Source: Prevotella sp. (GTDB lineage: Bacteria; Bacteroidota; Bacteroidia; Bacteroidales; Bacteroidaceae). From it: a stretch of DNA of 64,000 nt. Under the pieces are notes generated by a model. That model saw nothing but the letters and a program-made list of their open reading frames with translations. It ran no database searches and was not told the origin of the DNA. The position numbers and the translations under genes were made by a program. This document shows, piece by piece, positions 37,020 through 45,617 of the stretch; the first letter of the stretch is position 1, and every line of letters begins with the position of its first letter. The stretch lies in the NCBI GenBank assembly GCA_022511075.1, contig JAFLSE010000012.1, positions 1-64,000 of the forward strand, read 5' to 3'.

Positions 37020-37184
37020 TTTTTTCCTTAATTTTTGTGGCAACACGTCTGTTTTTCTTGGTTTTTTATTGTCTTGGCAGCAATTTGCACAATGATTCGA
37101 CGTGTTTTTCATTGTCTTTATAATGTGCCTGATGGCAATAACCACGGCTGCCAACACAATAAATGCTACTACTATTGTCTGCAT
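37011..37184 (-). CDS. Small membrane protein with cysteines (FeoB-associated type, tentative)
   Basis: 57 residues from the ATG at 37184 (MQTIVVAFIVLAAVVIAIRHI); the track start at 37196 is a GTG. One TM at residues 3-24 is followed by NHCANCCQDNKK and a basic tail. The plan, a short TM then a CxxCC group, is that of the FeoB-associated Cys-rich membrane protein family, but no feoB is nearby, so the family assignment is tentative. It is 38 nt downstream of the lipid kinase and probably in the same transcript. Confidence 0.55.
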   Translation of the reverse strand: MQTIVVAFIVLAAVVIAIRHIIKTMKNTSNHCANCCQDNKKPRKTDVLPQKLRKKFG

Positions 37185-37197
37185 AAATATTATCACT

Positions 37198-37215
37198 ATT
37201 CACTAAACACTAATC
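37198..37215. repeat. Short TTCACTAAACACTAATC repeat
   Basis: Shares CACTAAACACTAATC with tracts at 23483-23526 and 55805-55854. It lies in the gap between the lipid kinase and the 57-aa gene. Confidence 0.45.
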
Positions 37216-37222
37216 TCTGTTT

Positions 37223-38260
37223 TTATTTGTTTGTGAGTTTTTTAAGGATCACTTTGTTTAACGCCTGAATGCGCCGTCCGCCTTTTTCAATGTCCTCGCG
37301 TACAATATTTATATTATTAAAGAAATCGCTAAACACGTTCAGCATTGCGTTTGGATGGCGGTCAACCTCGGTAATCTTTGGGTTGGTGATTATCTTTATG
37401 CCCTTTGGCTCAATATGCACATCAATCTCGTTGCCTGTCATTATCGGGTCTCCGTCATAGTGAATAGCACCTGGATTGTTGCGGTGTATGTGTATGCTCT
37501 TTGCCTTGAATGTCTTTATCTTCGAGTTCTTGTCGAGCGTTTTGTTGAACATATCAATACTAATCTGCGGTGCTTCGAGCACATCGAACGGTTCCATTAT
37601 TATAACGTCCATAAGTCCGTCGGTCATTGTTGCCTTTGGGGCAATATAGGCATTGTTGCCATATTGCGATGCGTTGGCGCAGGCTATAAGGAAGGCATTG
37701 TGCTTGTGCGTGCCAGTATCGTCGGTCACTTCATATATCTCTGGCTTGTATTTGAGACCTTCCAAAAGCACGTTTTCGAGATATGTGATAGGACCTCGCT
37801 TGCCTGCTGCCGCAAACTTATAACTTATGAATGCATCGAACCCCATACCGCAGGTGCAGAAAAATGGCAGGTCGTTAATAACGCCGTAGTCAAGTTGCTC
37901 AACATTGCATTTATTGATGATTCCTATTGCCTTTTTCATGTCGAGCGGTATGCATAGGTGGCGGGCAAGTCCGTTGCCAGAGCCACACGGCATTATTGCC
38001 AATGCCGTGTCAGAGTGTACAAGTGCACGTGCTACCTCGTTTATTGTGCCGTCACCGCCCACAGCCACAACTATGTCTGTGTCGTTCTCTACGCATTGTC
38101 GGCATATCTCCACGGCGTGTCCTGCATATTCGGTAAATAATATGCTGCTTTCGAACAAGTCTTTGTCGAGATGTTCGTCAATCAACTTTGGCAGCTCTTT
38201 TTTTGCGTTAGTGCCAGAGTGTGGATTTATTATAAATACAATTCGTTTCTTTTCTATCAT
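37223..38260 (-). CDS. Diacylglycerol/lipid kinase family protein (YegS/DgkB-like)
   Basis: 345 residues. The nucleotide-binding motif VAVGGDGTINEVARAL (about residues 64-79) and the SGNGLARHL segment define the DAGK catalytic domain (PF00781). The N-terminus RIVFIINPHSGTNA also fits. A C-terminal beta domain follows. Such kinases phosphorylate diacylglycerol, sphingoid bases or related lipids. It is divergent from the serine palmitoyltransferase gene, so a role in sphingolipid metabolism is possible but not shown. A -7 box TAAATTTG lies at 38268-38275 with no -33. Confidence 0.88.
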   Translation of the reverse strand: MIEKKRIVFIINPHSGTNAKKELPKLIDEHLDKDLFESSILFTEYAGHAVEICRQCVENDTDIVVAVGGDGTINEVARALVHSDTALAIMPCGSGNGLARHLCIPLDMKKAIGIINKCNVEQLDYGVINDLPFFCTCGMGFDAFISYKFAAAGKRGPITYLENVLLEGLKYKPEIYEVTDDTGTHKHNAFLIACANASQYGNNAYIAPKATMTDGLMDVIIMEPFDVLEAPQISIDMFNKTLDKNSKIKTFKAKSIHIHRNNPGAIHYDGDPIMTGNEIDVHIEPKGIKIITNPKITEVDRHPNAMLNVFSDFFNNINIVREDIEKGGRRIQALNKVILKKLTNK

Positions 38261-38346
38261 TTGGCTGCAAATTTACGAAATTAGCTTGAAAAATATCTCG
38301 CTTTTGCATATAAAAATGCATAAAACGCATAATATTTGCAGATTTA

Positions 38347-38378
38347 TTGCTTTATTTCATAAAAAATATGTAACTTTG
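38347..38378 (+). promoter_or_regulatory. Probable promoter for spt
   Basis: TTG at 38347-38349 and TAACTTTG at 38371-38378, 21 nt apart. The -7 box is exact and the -33 box keeps TTG. It is about 38 nt ahead of the ATG. Confidence 0.5.
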
Positions 38379-38416
38379 TCGCCGTATTTTGAATTATAAA
38401 TTTATACCTATAGGTA

Positions 38417-39604
38417 ATGGGACAATTACAAGAAAAGTATAAAAAATATCGTGAACCTCAAAAATTTATTGAGGCTGACGTTTATCCTTATTTCCGTGAG
38501 ATAACCTCAAAGCAGGGTACGGAAGTGGATATGGGAGGTCACAAGGTTCTGATGTTTGGGTCTAATGCATATACGGGTCTTACTGGAGATCAGCGTATTA
38601 TAGACAAGGCAAAGGCGGCTCTCGACCAGTATGGCTCAGGATGTGCAGGCAGCCGATTCTTGAATGGAACTCTCGACTTGCACGTGCAGTTGGAAAAGGA
38701 ACTTGCTGAATTTATTGGTAAGGACGAGACTCTTTGCTTCTCCACAGGTTTCTCCGTGAATGCCGGTGTGTTGGCAATGGTTGTAGGGCGCAATGACTAT
38801 ATAATATGTGACGATCGCGATCATGCAAGTATCGTTGATGGCAGGCGTTTGAGTTTTGCAAAGCAGCTGCATTATAAGCATAACGATATGGGAGATCTTG
38901 AAAACATATTGAAGGGGCTTCCATACGATGCAATAAAACTTATTGTCGTTGACGGCGTGTTCTCTATGGAAGGCGACCTTTGCAAGTTGCCAGAGATTGT
39001 AGAGTTGAAGCACAAGTACAATTGCTCAATAATGGTTGACGAGGCTCACGGTCTTGGCGTGTTTGGAAGACAGGGTAGGGGAGTGTGCGACCACTTCGGA
39101 CTTACCGACGAGGTAGACCTGATTATGGGTACGTTCTCAAAATCACTTGCAAGCATTGGAGGCTTCATAGCTGCTGACAGCGATACAATAAATTTCTTGC
39201 GCCACACTTGTCGTACATATATTTTCAGTGCATCAAACACCCCTGCAGCTACGGCGGCGGCTTTGGAGGCTTTGCACATAATACAGCAAGAGCCAGAGCG
39301 CATAGAGGCTCTTTGGGAGGTAACTCGCTATGCTTTGAAACGTTTTGCTGAGGAAGGTTTTGAGATTGGTGATACGGAGAGCCCAATCATTCCGCTCTAT
39401 GTACACGATGTTGACAAGACATTCCTTGTGGTAAAATTGGCATTCGATGCAGGTGTGTTCATCAATCCTGTAATTCCGCCGGCATGCGCTCCGCAGGATA
39501 CACTCGTGCGCTTTGCATTGATGGCAAACCACACTACCGAGCAGGTAGAGCGTGCGGTACAAGCTTTGAAAAAGATATTCGTTGAGCAGGGAATAATTAA
39601 ATAA
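38417..39604 (+). CDS. spt: Serine palmitoyltransferase (sphingolipid synthesis)
   Basis: 395 residues of the alpha-oxoamine synthase family. The PLP lysine lies in GTFSKSLASIGGF, the cofactor contacts in DEAHGLGVFG and HASIVDG, and YGSGCAGSRFLNG near the substrate site. It joins serine with palmitoyl-CoA to give 3-ketosphinganine, the first step of sphingolipid synthesis, a trait of Bacteroidales. Related enzymes of the family (KBL, BioF) use glycine or alanine; the length, the MGQLQEKYKKYREPQKFI start and the taxon favour SPT. It stands alone on the plus strand. Confidence 0.9.
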   Translation: MGQLQEKYKKYREPQKFIEADVYPYFREITSKQGTEVDMGGHKVLMFGSNAYTGLTGDQRIIDKAKAALDQYGSGCAGSRFLNGTLDLHVQLEKELAEFIGKDETLCFSTGFSVNAGVLAMVVGRNDYIICDDRDHASIVDGRRLSFAKQLHYKHNDMGDLENILKGLPYDAIKLIVVDGVFSMEGDLCKLPEIVELKHKYNCSIMVDEAHGLGVFGRQGRGVCDHFGLTDEVDLIMGTFSKSLASIGGFIAADSDTINFLRHTCRTYIFSASNTPAATAAALEALHIIQQEPERIEALWEVTRYALKRFAEEGFEIGDTESPIIPLYVHDVDKTFLVVKLAFDAGVFINPVIPPACAPQDTLVRFALMANHTTEQVERAVQALKKIFVEQGIIK

Positions 39605-39674
39605 CGCAAAAGGTAGTGTTCTTTGTGTAGAAACGTGAAAATATCGGGCAAATCATAAAATAGTAGCCATAAAA

Positions 39675-39706
39675 TTTGCACGTTTCAAAAAAAAGAATTA
39701 CCTTTG
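39675..39706 (+). promoter_or_regulatory. Bacteroidetes-type promoter for tRNA-Pro
   Basis: TTTG at 39675-39678, 20 nt, TACCTTTG at 39699-39706; exact consensus. Confidence 0.7.
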
Positions 39707-39746
39707 CAGTCGCAAATGAGAAAACGATGTTTTTCACTCATTGCAG

Positions 39747-39819
39747 CGGGGCGTAGCGCAGTTGGTAGCGTTCCTGGTTTGGGACCAGGCTGTCGCAGGT
39801 TCGAGTCCTGTCGCCCCGA
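39747..39819 (+). tRNA. tRNA-Pro (TGG)
   Basis: Acceptor CGGGGCG/CGCCCCG, anticodon arm CCTGG-TTTGGGA-CCAGG giving TGG, and GGTTCGAGTCC as T arm. No CCA is encoded. Confidence 0.97.
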
Positions 39820-39820
39820 C

Positions 39821-39852
39821 AAAAAGCCAAGCATTTTTGCTTGGCTTTTTTT
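39821..39852 (+). terminator. Terminator of tRNA-Pro
   Basis: AAAAGCCAAGCA, TTTT loop, TGCTTGGCTTTTTTT. Starts two bases after the tRNA. Confidence 0.85.
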
Positions 39853-39903
39853 GTATCTGCATACAAATGTTCTGCTATTCCTATCACGTATGAATCAATG
39901 CAT

Positions 39904-39941
39904 AAAAAATCCGATTGCGCAATCACAGCGAAATCGGATTT
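39904..39941 (-). terminator. Terminator of tRNA-Asp
   Basis: On the minus strand AAATCCGATT pairs with AATCGGATTT and runs into TTTTTT. Confidence 0.75.
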
Positions 39942-39964
39942 TAAATCAATTGTTTAATTTTCTG

Positions 39965-40038
39965 CGGTGCGTACGGGACTCGAACCCGTGACCTCCTGCG
40001 TGACAGGCAGGCATTCTAACCTGCTGAACTAACGCACC
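39965..40038 (-). tRNA. tRNA-Asp (GTC)
   Basis: Acceptor GGTGCGT/ACGCACC, anticodon arm CCTGC-CTGTCAC-GCAGG giving GTC, T arm ACGGGTTCGAGTCCCGT. No CCA is encoded. Confidence 0.97.
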
Positions 40039-40066
40039 GTTGCGTTGCATTTCTTATTTGCGGTTA

Positions 40067-40098
40067 CAAAGGTACGAACTTTTTCTTTAATATTCAAA
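40067..40098 (-). promoter_or_regulatory. Bacteroidetes-type promoter for tRNA-Asp
   Basis: On the minus strand TTTG, 20 nt, TACCTTTG: exact consensus, about 30 nt upstream of the tRNA. Confidence 0.7.
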
Positions 40099-40232
40099 CT
40101 TTTTATAAGAAAAATGTTGTTGTCTTGAATCATTTTCAGCTTTCTTTACGTTTATAGCAGATACCAGTGTATTTCTCGGTTTTAAACTCCTTTTTCTAAA
40201 ATTTAATTAATCTTTGCTTTATCATTTTTTCA

Positions 40233-40250
40233 ACATTGACGGGTCAATGT
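40233..40250. promoter_or_regulatory. Inverted repeat upstream of degP, possible operator
   Basis: ACATTGAC-GG-GTCAATGT, arms of eight bases with a two-base centre, with outer TTC and GAA one base off register. It lies about 80 nt upstream of the degP promoter. Its size fits a dimeric helix-turn-helix regulator. No T-run follows. The rest of 40099-40382 is AT-rich with no gene. Confidence 0.45.
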
Positions 40251-40311
40251 GAAACAGCCGTTAATGACAATATCTGAATTGTTAAAATGCAAGAAAAGAT
40301 AAGCAGAAATG

Positions 40312-40342
40312 ATTGTTTATTTAAACTTTGCTATTACTTTTG
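40312..40342 (+). promoter_or_regulatory. Probable promoter for degP
   Basis: ATTG at 40312-40315, 19 nt, TACTTTTG at 40335-40342, about 40 nt before the ATG. The -7 box is exact. Confidence 0.5.
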
Positions 40343-40382
40343 CATCAAATAAATGTAGAACTAATGATAAAGGATTTGTGAT

Positions 40383-41837
40383 ATGAAAAAAATTGTAAAG
40401 TACATTTTTCCGGCTTTAAGCTGTGTTGCCATAGCGTTTTCCGTGGCAACTTTCAACAAGGTGAAGGCTTCGAATTCTGCCGCTGCAATATCTACACAAC
40501 CCGTAGACCTCACATACGCGGCAGAGAAAGCCCTGCCTTCAGTGGTACATATTAAATATGTGCAAAACTCAAAGGTGCAGACAATAGACGTGCAAGCAGA
40601 CCCGTTTGACTTCTTCGACCCGTTCGGAGGTTTCTTCGGACGCGGACAGGGAGGAACGCAGAAACGTCAGGTGCAAACACCTAAAAGAACTGCTACCGGC
40701 TCTGGTGTGATAATATCTGCCGACGGATATATTGTCACTAACAACCACGTTGTAGATGGAGCTGATGAGCTTACCGTGACGCTCGAGAACAACAAGGAAT
40801 ACTCGGCACGCATCATCGGTGCAGACAAGAACACCGACCTCGCCCTCATAAAGATTGACGGCAAGGGACTGCCAGCAATAACTATTGCCAACAGCGACGA
40901 TATAAAGGTTGGCGAATGGGTATTGGCAGTGGGCAATCCTCTCGGACTGAACAACACCGTTACTGCTGGTATCGTCAGTGCAAAGGCACGCAGTCTGGGC
41001 GCAAATGGTGTTGAGAGTTTCATACAGACCGATGCTGCTATAAACAAGGGTAACTCCGGTGGTGCGCTCGTGAATACGAAAGGTGAACTTATCGGCATTA
41101 ACGCAATGCTCTATTCCGAGACTGGCTCGTATGCAGGATATGGTTTTGCCATTCCTACAACCATAATGAACAAGGTGGTTGAAGACCTTAAGCAATATGG
41201 TACAGTGCAGCGTGCTGTGATTGGCATTCAGGGCGGTAACGTGAAGGACTATGTTGACGCAGAGAAAGAGAAAGGCAACGAGGTTGACCTCGGAACTATG
41301 GAGGGTATATATGTTGCCAAGGTGATTGAAGACGGTGCGGCTGCTGATGCCGGTATAGAGAAAGGCGACGTTATTATAGAGGTTGACGGACAGAAGGTTA
41401 CGAAAATGGCTGAATTGCAGGAGCACATCGCTAAGAAGCGTCCCGGTGACAAGATTACCATAACCTATCTGCACAACAAGAAGAAGCAAAGCAAGAATGT
41501 GGTGCTGAAGAACGAGCAGGGCAATGTGAAGGTTGTGAAGAACGCAGACCTTGATGTGCTTGGCGGAAACTTCCGTGAGATTACCGATGCACAGAAGCAG
41601 CAACTTGGCATCTCCTACGGACTTGAGGTTGTGAAGGTGAACAACGGTAGACTGAAGGATGCAGGCGTTTCGCCACGATTCATAATACAGCGTGTGAACG
41701 ACGAGACGATAAAGACGCTCGACGACTTGCAGAAGATTGTGAAGAGTGCTTCGGTGAGCAAGGATCCTGTTCTCTATATACAGGGCATTTACCCAACGGG
41801 TAAGAAGGCTTACTTCGCAGTGCCTTTGCAGGATTAA
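40383..41837 (+). CDS. degP: Do/DegP-family periplasmic serine protease
   Basis: 484 residues. An N-terminal signal or anchor (YIFPALSCVAIAFSVATF) leads to a trypsin-like domain with the triad His in VTNNHVVDG, Asp in KNTDLALIKI and Ser in NKGNSGGALVN. Two PDZ domains follow (about 280-365, VAKVIEDGAAADAGIEKGDVI; and 390-480). It degrades or refolds misfolded envelope proteins. The region FDFFDPFGGFFGRGQGG is the family's flexible LA loop. The gene has its own promoter, an upstream inverted repeat and a terminator, so it is a single-gene unit likely induced by envelope stress. Confidence 0.95.
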   Translation: MKKIVKYIFPALSCVAIAFSVATFNKVKASNSAAAISTQPVDLTYAAEKALPSVVHIKYVQNSKVQTIDVQADPFDFFDPFGGFFGRGQGGTQKRQVQTPKRTATGSGVIISADGYIVTNNHVVDGADELTVTLENNKEYSARIIGADKNTDLALIKIDGKGLPAITIANSDDIKVGEWVLAVGNPLGLNNTVTAGIVSAKARSLGANGVESFIQTDAAINKGNSGGALVNTKGELIGINAMLYSETGSYAGYGFAIPTTIMNKVVEDLKQYGTVQRAVIGIQGGNVKDYVDAEKEKGNEVDLGTMEGIYVAKVIEDGAAADAGIEKGDVIIEVDGQKVTKMAELQEHIAKKRPGDKITITYLHNKKKQSKNVVLKNEQGNVKVVKNADLDVLGGNFREITDAQKQQLGISYGLEVVKVNNGRLKDAGVSPRFIIQRVNDETIKTLDDLQKIVKSASVSKDPVLYIQGIYPTGKKAYFAVPLQD

Positions 41838-41858
41838 AGTAAAAGAAGTTTAATTATA

Positions 41859-41896
41859 GTTTTCAGCGTTCCGCAAATGGGACGCTGAAAACTTTT
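41859..41896 (+). terminator. Terminator of degP
   Basis: AGTTTTCAGCGT and ACGCTGAAAACT separated by 10 nt, then TTTT. Confidence 0.8.
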
Positions 41897-41908
41897 ATTT
41901 AACGCACA

Positions 41909-42313
41909 ATGAGAATCGTTTACAAATCAAAAGTCAGTGCCTGTATCTATGTTGTTTATGGAGTTTCCATATTGTCTATGATGCCAATCTTCCTTATCGG
42001 GTTTTCGTGGATTGCGGTAATAATCACGTTGTTGCTTCTTGCAGTGGAAACGGTGGCGTTTTTTGGTATTAGGTATACTATAAATGAAAATACCTTGGAA
42101 GTTAAGATGATGCTTTTTTTCAAGAAAACATATAGCATTGATGATATAACATCCATTTCGGATACCGATTCCATATTGTCTGCTCCAGCCGCTTCCTTTG
42201 ACAGGATAAGCATTGATTTTAAGGATGGAACGAACCTTGTACTTTCTCCGAAAAGAAAGGAAGAGTTTATTGCGTGCTTGAAAGATATAAATGAAAGTAT
42301 CAATGTTTATTGA
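41909..42313 (+). CDS. PH-domain membrane protein (SunI/YnzG-like)
   Basis: 134 residues. Two hydrophobic helices at about 10-35 and 36-58 (SILSMMPIFLIGFSWIAV, ITLLLLAVETVAFFGI). A bacterial PH-like domain follows (YTINENTLEVKMMLFFKKTYSIDDITSI, SFDRISIDFKDGTNLVLSPK, FIACLKDINES), the pattern of bPH_6 proteins such as B. subtilis SunI. Function is unknown. It follows the degP terminator at once and has no obvious own promoter. Confidence 0.75.
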   Translation: MRIVYKSKVSACIYVVYGVSILSMMPIFLIGFSWIAVIITLLLLAVETVAFFGIRYTINENTLEVKMMLFFKKTYSIDDITSISDTDSILSAPAASFDRISIDFKDGTNLVLSPKRKEEFIACLKDINESINVY

Positions 42314-42484
42314 TTTTATCAACATGTAATAATCATTATTTCTGCGTTTTGAAGGTTATAAATATATTTATTCTTTAATATATTGACGTTGTTATCGATA
42401 GATGTAATTCTGCTCCTTATGATTGATTAAGTTTTTTTTTGAAATTATTTGTGAATAATATTTCGTTTTGTCGTTTTTTCTTTG

Positions 42485-42492
42485 TACTTTTG
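42485..42492 (+). promoter_or_regulatory. -7 box for the AraC-type regulator operon
   Basis: TACTTTTG matches TAnnTTTG, 31 nt before the ATG at 42524. No TTTG lies at the proper distance; TTTC is in place. Confidence 0.35.
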
Positions 42493-42523
42493 CAAACCAA
42501 ATAATTTATTTAATTCAATAGGT

Positions 42524-42970
42524 ATGTCAAAGTATAATATTACAGAAAAAAAGGAAAAAGACCCGACTTATCGTTTCTTGGTAAGCCCTAAGGTTATGGA
42601 CGAAATGAAAGAGCGTATTCTCGATATCATTGTCATGCAGGGTAAATATAAGGACAAGAACTATTCGGCAAAGATGCTTGCAAACGATTTGGGCACTAAC
42701 ACACGCTATGTATCAGCTGTTGTTAACGTTCGTTTCCACATGAACTATACGTCGTTTGTAAACAAGTATCGTATAGAAGAGGCAATGACCATTCTTGCGG
42801 ACCGTCGCTACAAAGACCTCAACATGGAAGAGGTTAGCGGAATGGTGGGCTTCTCAAACCGCCAGTCGTTCTATGCATCGTTCTATAAGATACTCGGCAT
42901 CACTCCACGCGAATACCGCCTGAAGCACATGTCAAAGGCACCAAAGAAGAGCAAAAAGTCAGAGGAATAA
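42524..42970 (+). CDS. AraC-type helix-turn-helix DNA-binding protein
   Basis: 148 residues from the ATG at 42524 (MSKYNITEKKEKDPTYRF); the track start at 42482 is inside the promoter. Two HTH units are visible: KMLANDLGTNTRYVSAVVNVRFHMNYTSFVNKYRIEEA and MEEVSGMVGFSNRQSFYASFYKILGITPREYRL, the second a clear AraC-family signature. No ligand domain is present. The stop overlaps the next start (TAATG), so it is the first of three coupled genes. It may regulate itself and the peptidase. Confidence 0.88.
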   Translation: MSKYNITEKKEKDPTYRFLVSPKVMDEMKERILDIIVMQGKYKDKNYSAKMLANDLGTNTRYVSAVVNVRFHMNYTSFVNKYRIEEAMTILADRRYKDLNMEEVSGMVGFSNRQSFYASFYKILGITPREYRLKHMSKAPKKSKKSEE

Positions 42971-44931
42971 TGAATTATACCGATGAACGGTTTGCAGACA
43001 TACAGATGCTGCGATACAGACTTAACGGGTTTAAGGACTTGTCGCTGCGTCAAAAGAAGTATGTCTATTACCTGTCACAAGCAACACTGGCCGGGCGTGA
43101 TATCACGTTCGACCAGTTTGGCAAATATAACCTGCGTATAAGAAAGACGCTTGAGGCTATATATACCGACCACTCCATAGACCACAGCACCAACAACTTC
43201 AAGGCTTTGGAGGTGTATCTGAAGCGTGTATGGTTTTCAAACGGCATATATCACCATTACGGATGCGAGAAGTTCAAGCCTGAATTTACGGAAGAGTATC
43301 TGCACGACTGCATTCTCAACGTAAATGTCACGAGTCTGCCGTTGCTGCCGGAAGAAACACCGCTCGACCTGTTTCTTGACCTGCGCCGCATAATCTTCGA
43401 TGAGGATTTTATGCCAAAGCGAGTGAACAAGGCTGACGGCGAAGATGTTGTAAAGACATCGGCGTGCAACTACTACGATAATGTGAGCCAAGAGGAGGCG
43501 GAGGCTTTCTATGCAGCAAAAGGCAATCCAAAAGACGAGCGTCAGCCATCGTGGGGACTTAATTCCACACTGCGGAAGAAACCGCTGATAAGTTGCCACG
43601 AGGGAGAACAGGCGATAGAGGAGATAGTATGGCATGCCGACGGAATGTACGGCAAGGCAATATGCCAGATTATCCATTGGCTGACATTGGCTGCGGATGT
43701 TGCCGAGAACGACGACCAGCGCAATGTGATAAATCTGCTTATTGACTATTATCGAACAGGTGACTTACGCACTTTCGATGAATATTCAATAGAATGGCTG
43801 AAATGCCTTGACGGACAGGTTGATTTCATAAATGGATTCATTGAGGTGTATGGCGACCCACTCGGCATAAAGGCATCGTGGGAGGGCATTGTACACTACA
43901 AGGATATGGAAGCCACACGCCGCACACAGACGATAAGCGACAATGCGCAGTGGTTTGAGGACCATTCACCCGTAGACCCACGTTTCAAGAAAGCGAAGGT
44001 GAAAGGCGTTACTGCCAATGTGGTTTGTGCTGCAATGCTCGGAGGCGACGAATATCCATCTACGGCAATAGGTATAAACCTGCCCAATGCCGACTGGATT
44101 CGTGCAGAGCACGGCTCTAAGAGCGTAACCATTGGCAACCTTACCGACGCATACAACAAGGCGGCACGCAACAGCGGAATGAAGGAGGAGTTCGTGATAG
44201 ACGATGCCACCATAGAAATGATAAATAAATATGGTGACGCGTGCGATGACCTGCACACCGACCTGCACGAATGTCTCGGACACGGCAGCGGACAAACATT
44301 GCCCGGAGTGACCAGCGGAACATTGAAGACATACGGCAACACGATAGAAGAAGCACGTGCAGACTTGTTTGCCCTATATTATCTTGCTGATGAAAAACTT
44401 GTGGAACTGGGACTTACCCCAACGGCAGATGCATACAAGGCGAACTACTACACCTATATGATGAACGGACTGATGACTCAACTTGTACGCATAAAAGAAG
44501 GTGACACCATAGAAGAGGCACACATGCGCAACAGGGCATTGATAGCCCGTTGGTGCGTGGACAATGGCGACTGCGTGAAGTTGGTGGAACGAGGCGGCAA
44601 GACATTCGTGGAGATAAGCGACTATGAGGCACTGCGCACGCTGTTTGGAAAGTTGCTTGCCGAGATACAGCGCATAAAGAGCGAAGGCGACCACGAGGCA
44701 GCACGCAACATTGTTGAGCGTTATGCTGTAAATATTGACGGCAAGTTGCACAAGGAAATACTCGAAAGATATGTAGCCCTGAATCTTGCGCCATACAAGG
44801 GATTTATTAATCCTGTGCTGATACCTTTGCGCAACGAGGATGGCGAGATTGTGGATATCGACGTGGATTATAACGAAGGCTATGCCCACCAGATGCTGCG
44901 CTACAGCAGTGAGTTCGGCACATTAATATAA
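42970..44931 (+). CDS. Dipeptidyl-peptidase III (M49)
   Basis: 653 residues. The zinc motif is HECLGH in DLHECLGHGSGQ, as known for the Bacteroides DPP III, and EEARADLFALYYLAD gives the third zinc ligand region. It removes dipeptides from peptide N-termini. Unlike some homologues it has no visible signal peptide (starts MNYTDERFADIQML), so it should be cytosolic. Related entries are sometimes mislabelled dihydrofolate reductase; there is no support for that here. Coupled to both neighbours by TAATG. Confidence 0.9.
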   Translation: MNYTDERFADIQMLRYRLNGFKDLSLRQKKYVYYLSQATLAGRDITFDQFGKYNLRIRKTLEAIYTDHSIDHSTNNFKALEVYLKRVWFSNGIYHHYGCEKFKPEFTEEYLHDCILNVNVTSLPLLPEETPLDLFLDLRRIIFDEDFMPKRVNKADGEDVVKTSACNYYDNVSQEEAEAFYAAKGNPKDERQPSWGLNSTLRKKPLISCHEGEQAIEEIVWHADGMYGKAICQIIHWLTLAADVAENDDQRNVINLLIDYYRTGDLRTFDEYSIEWLKCLDGQVDFINGFIEVYGDPLGIKASWEGIVHYKDMEATRRTQTISDNAQWFEDHSPVDPRFKKAKVKGVTANVVCAAMLGGDEYPSTAIGINLPNADWIRAEHGSKSVTIGNLTDAYNKAARNSGMKEEFVIDDATIEMINKYGDACDDLHTDLHECLGHGSGQTLPGVTSGTLKTYGNTIEEARADLFALYYLADEKLVELGLTPTADAYKANYYTYMMNGLMTQLVRIKEGDTIEEAHMRNRALIARWCVDNGDCVKLVERGGKTFVEISDYEALRTLFGKLLAEIQRIKSEGDHEAARNIVERYAVNIDGKLHKEILERYVALNLAPYKGFINPVLIPLRNEDGEIVDIDVDYNEGYAHQMLRYSSEFGTLI

Positions 44932-45560
44932 TGAAGCCACGCACTATGACAACAAGTGAAAGACTGAAAGAGATAAAGCAATCGTTCCGTCCGATGATGA
45001 ACGGCGTGGCATCGCAGTCGATGCGCGAAAAGGGTGCCGACTACCATATCAACTGGGGAGTGTCGGTTACCAACCTGCGCGAAATGGCAAATGAGATTGG
45101 CGAGGATTACGACCTTGCCATTGCTCTTTGGAAGGAGAACGTGCGCGAGTGCAAGATACTTGCCACAATGATTATGCCTGCCGACAAGATTCTGCCGGAG
45201 GTGGTGGACATTTGGATGGAGCAGACAACATCGCAGGAAATGGCAGAGATGGCAGCATTCAACCTCTACCAAAACCTGCCTTTTGCTGCCGAAAAGGCAT
45301 ATAGATGGATGGCAAGCGACAAACCTATATATCAACTTTGCGGTTTTTTGGTGATAGCCCGATTGTTTATGAAAGGACAAACGCCAAACGAAAGGGGTAT
45401 AAACGAGTTCATAGACCAAGCAATAACAGCCTTGCAAGACGGTGAAATGATGGTGAAAAAGGCTGCAATGCAGAGTCTGTTGCGCTTTGCCGACTTGGGA
45501 CTTGTGTATGAGCGCATAGCCCAAAGTGCTACAAAAAAGGCTGATTTAGATATTTTTTAG
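44931..45560 (+). CDS. AlkD-like DNA alkylation repair / HEAT-repeat protein
   Basis: 209 residues, all-helical. The layout SQSMREKGADYHINWGVSVTNLREMANEI, LAIALWKENVRECKILATMI, and AAFNLYQNLPFAAEKAYRWM matches the HEAT-like ALK repeat protein group (PF08713). AlkD-type members excise alkylated bases; several others of this fold only bind DNA. The catalytic Trp/Asp set cannot be confirmed by eye. It is the last gene of a three-gene coupled unit. Confidence 0.75.
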   Translation: MKPRTMTTSERLKEIKQSFRPMMNGVASQSMREKGADYHINWGVSVTNLREMANEIGEDYDLAIALWKENVRECKILATMIMPADKILPEVVDIWMEQTTSQEMAEMAAFNLYQNLPFAAEKAYRWMASDKPIYQLCGFLVIARLFMKGQTPNERGINEFIDQAITALQDGEMMVKKAAMQSLLRFADLGLVYERIAQSATKKADLDIF

Positions 45561-45617
45561 AACTAAAGTTCCTGCATTTCGTGAAAAATTCGTAACTTTG
45601 TGCGGTTTTTGACTTAA

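Noticed and set aside
42970-44931. Dihydrofolate reductase annotation
   Set aside because: Some related entries carry this name, but the sequence has HECLGH and the M49 layout and no DHFR fold.
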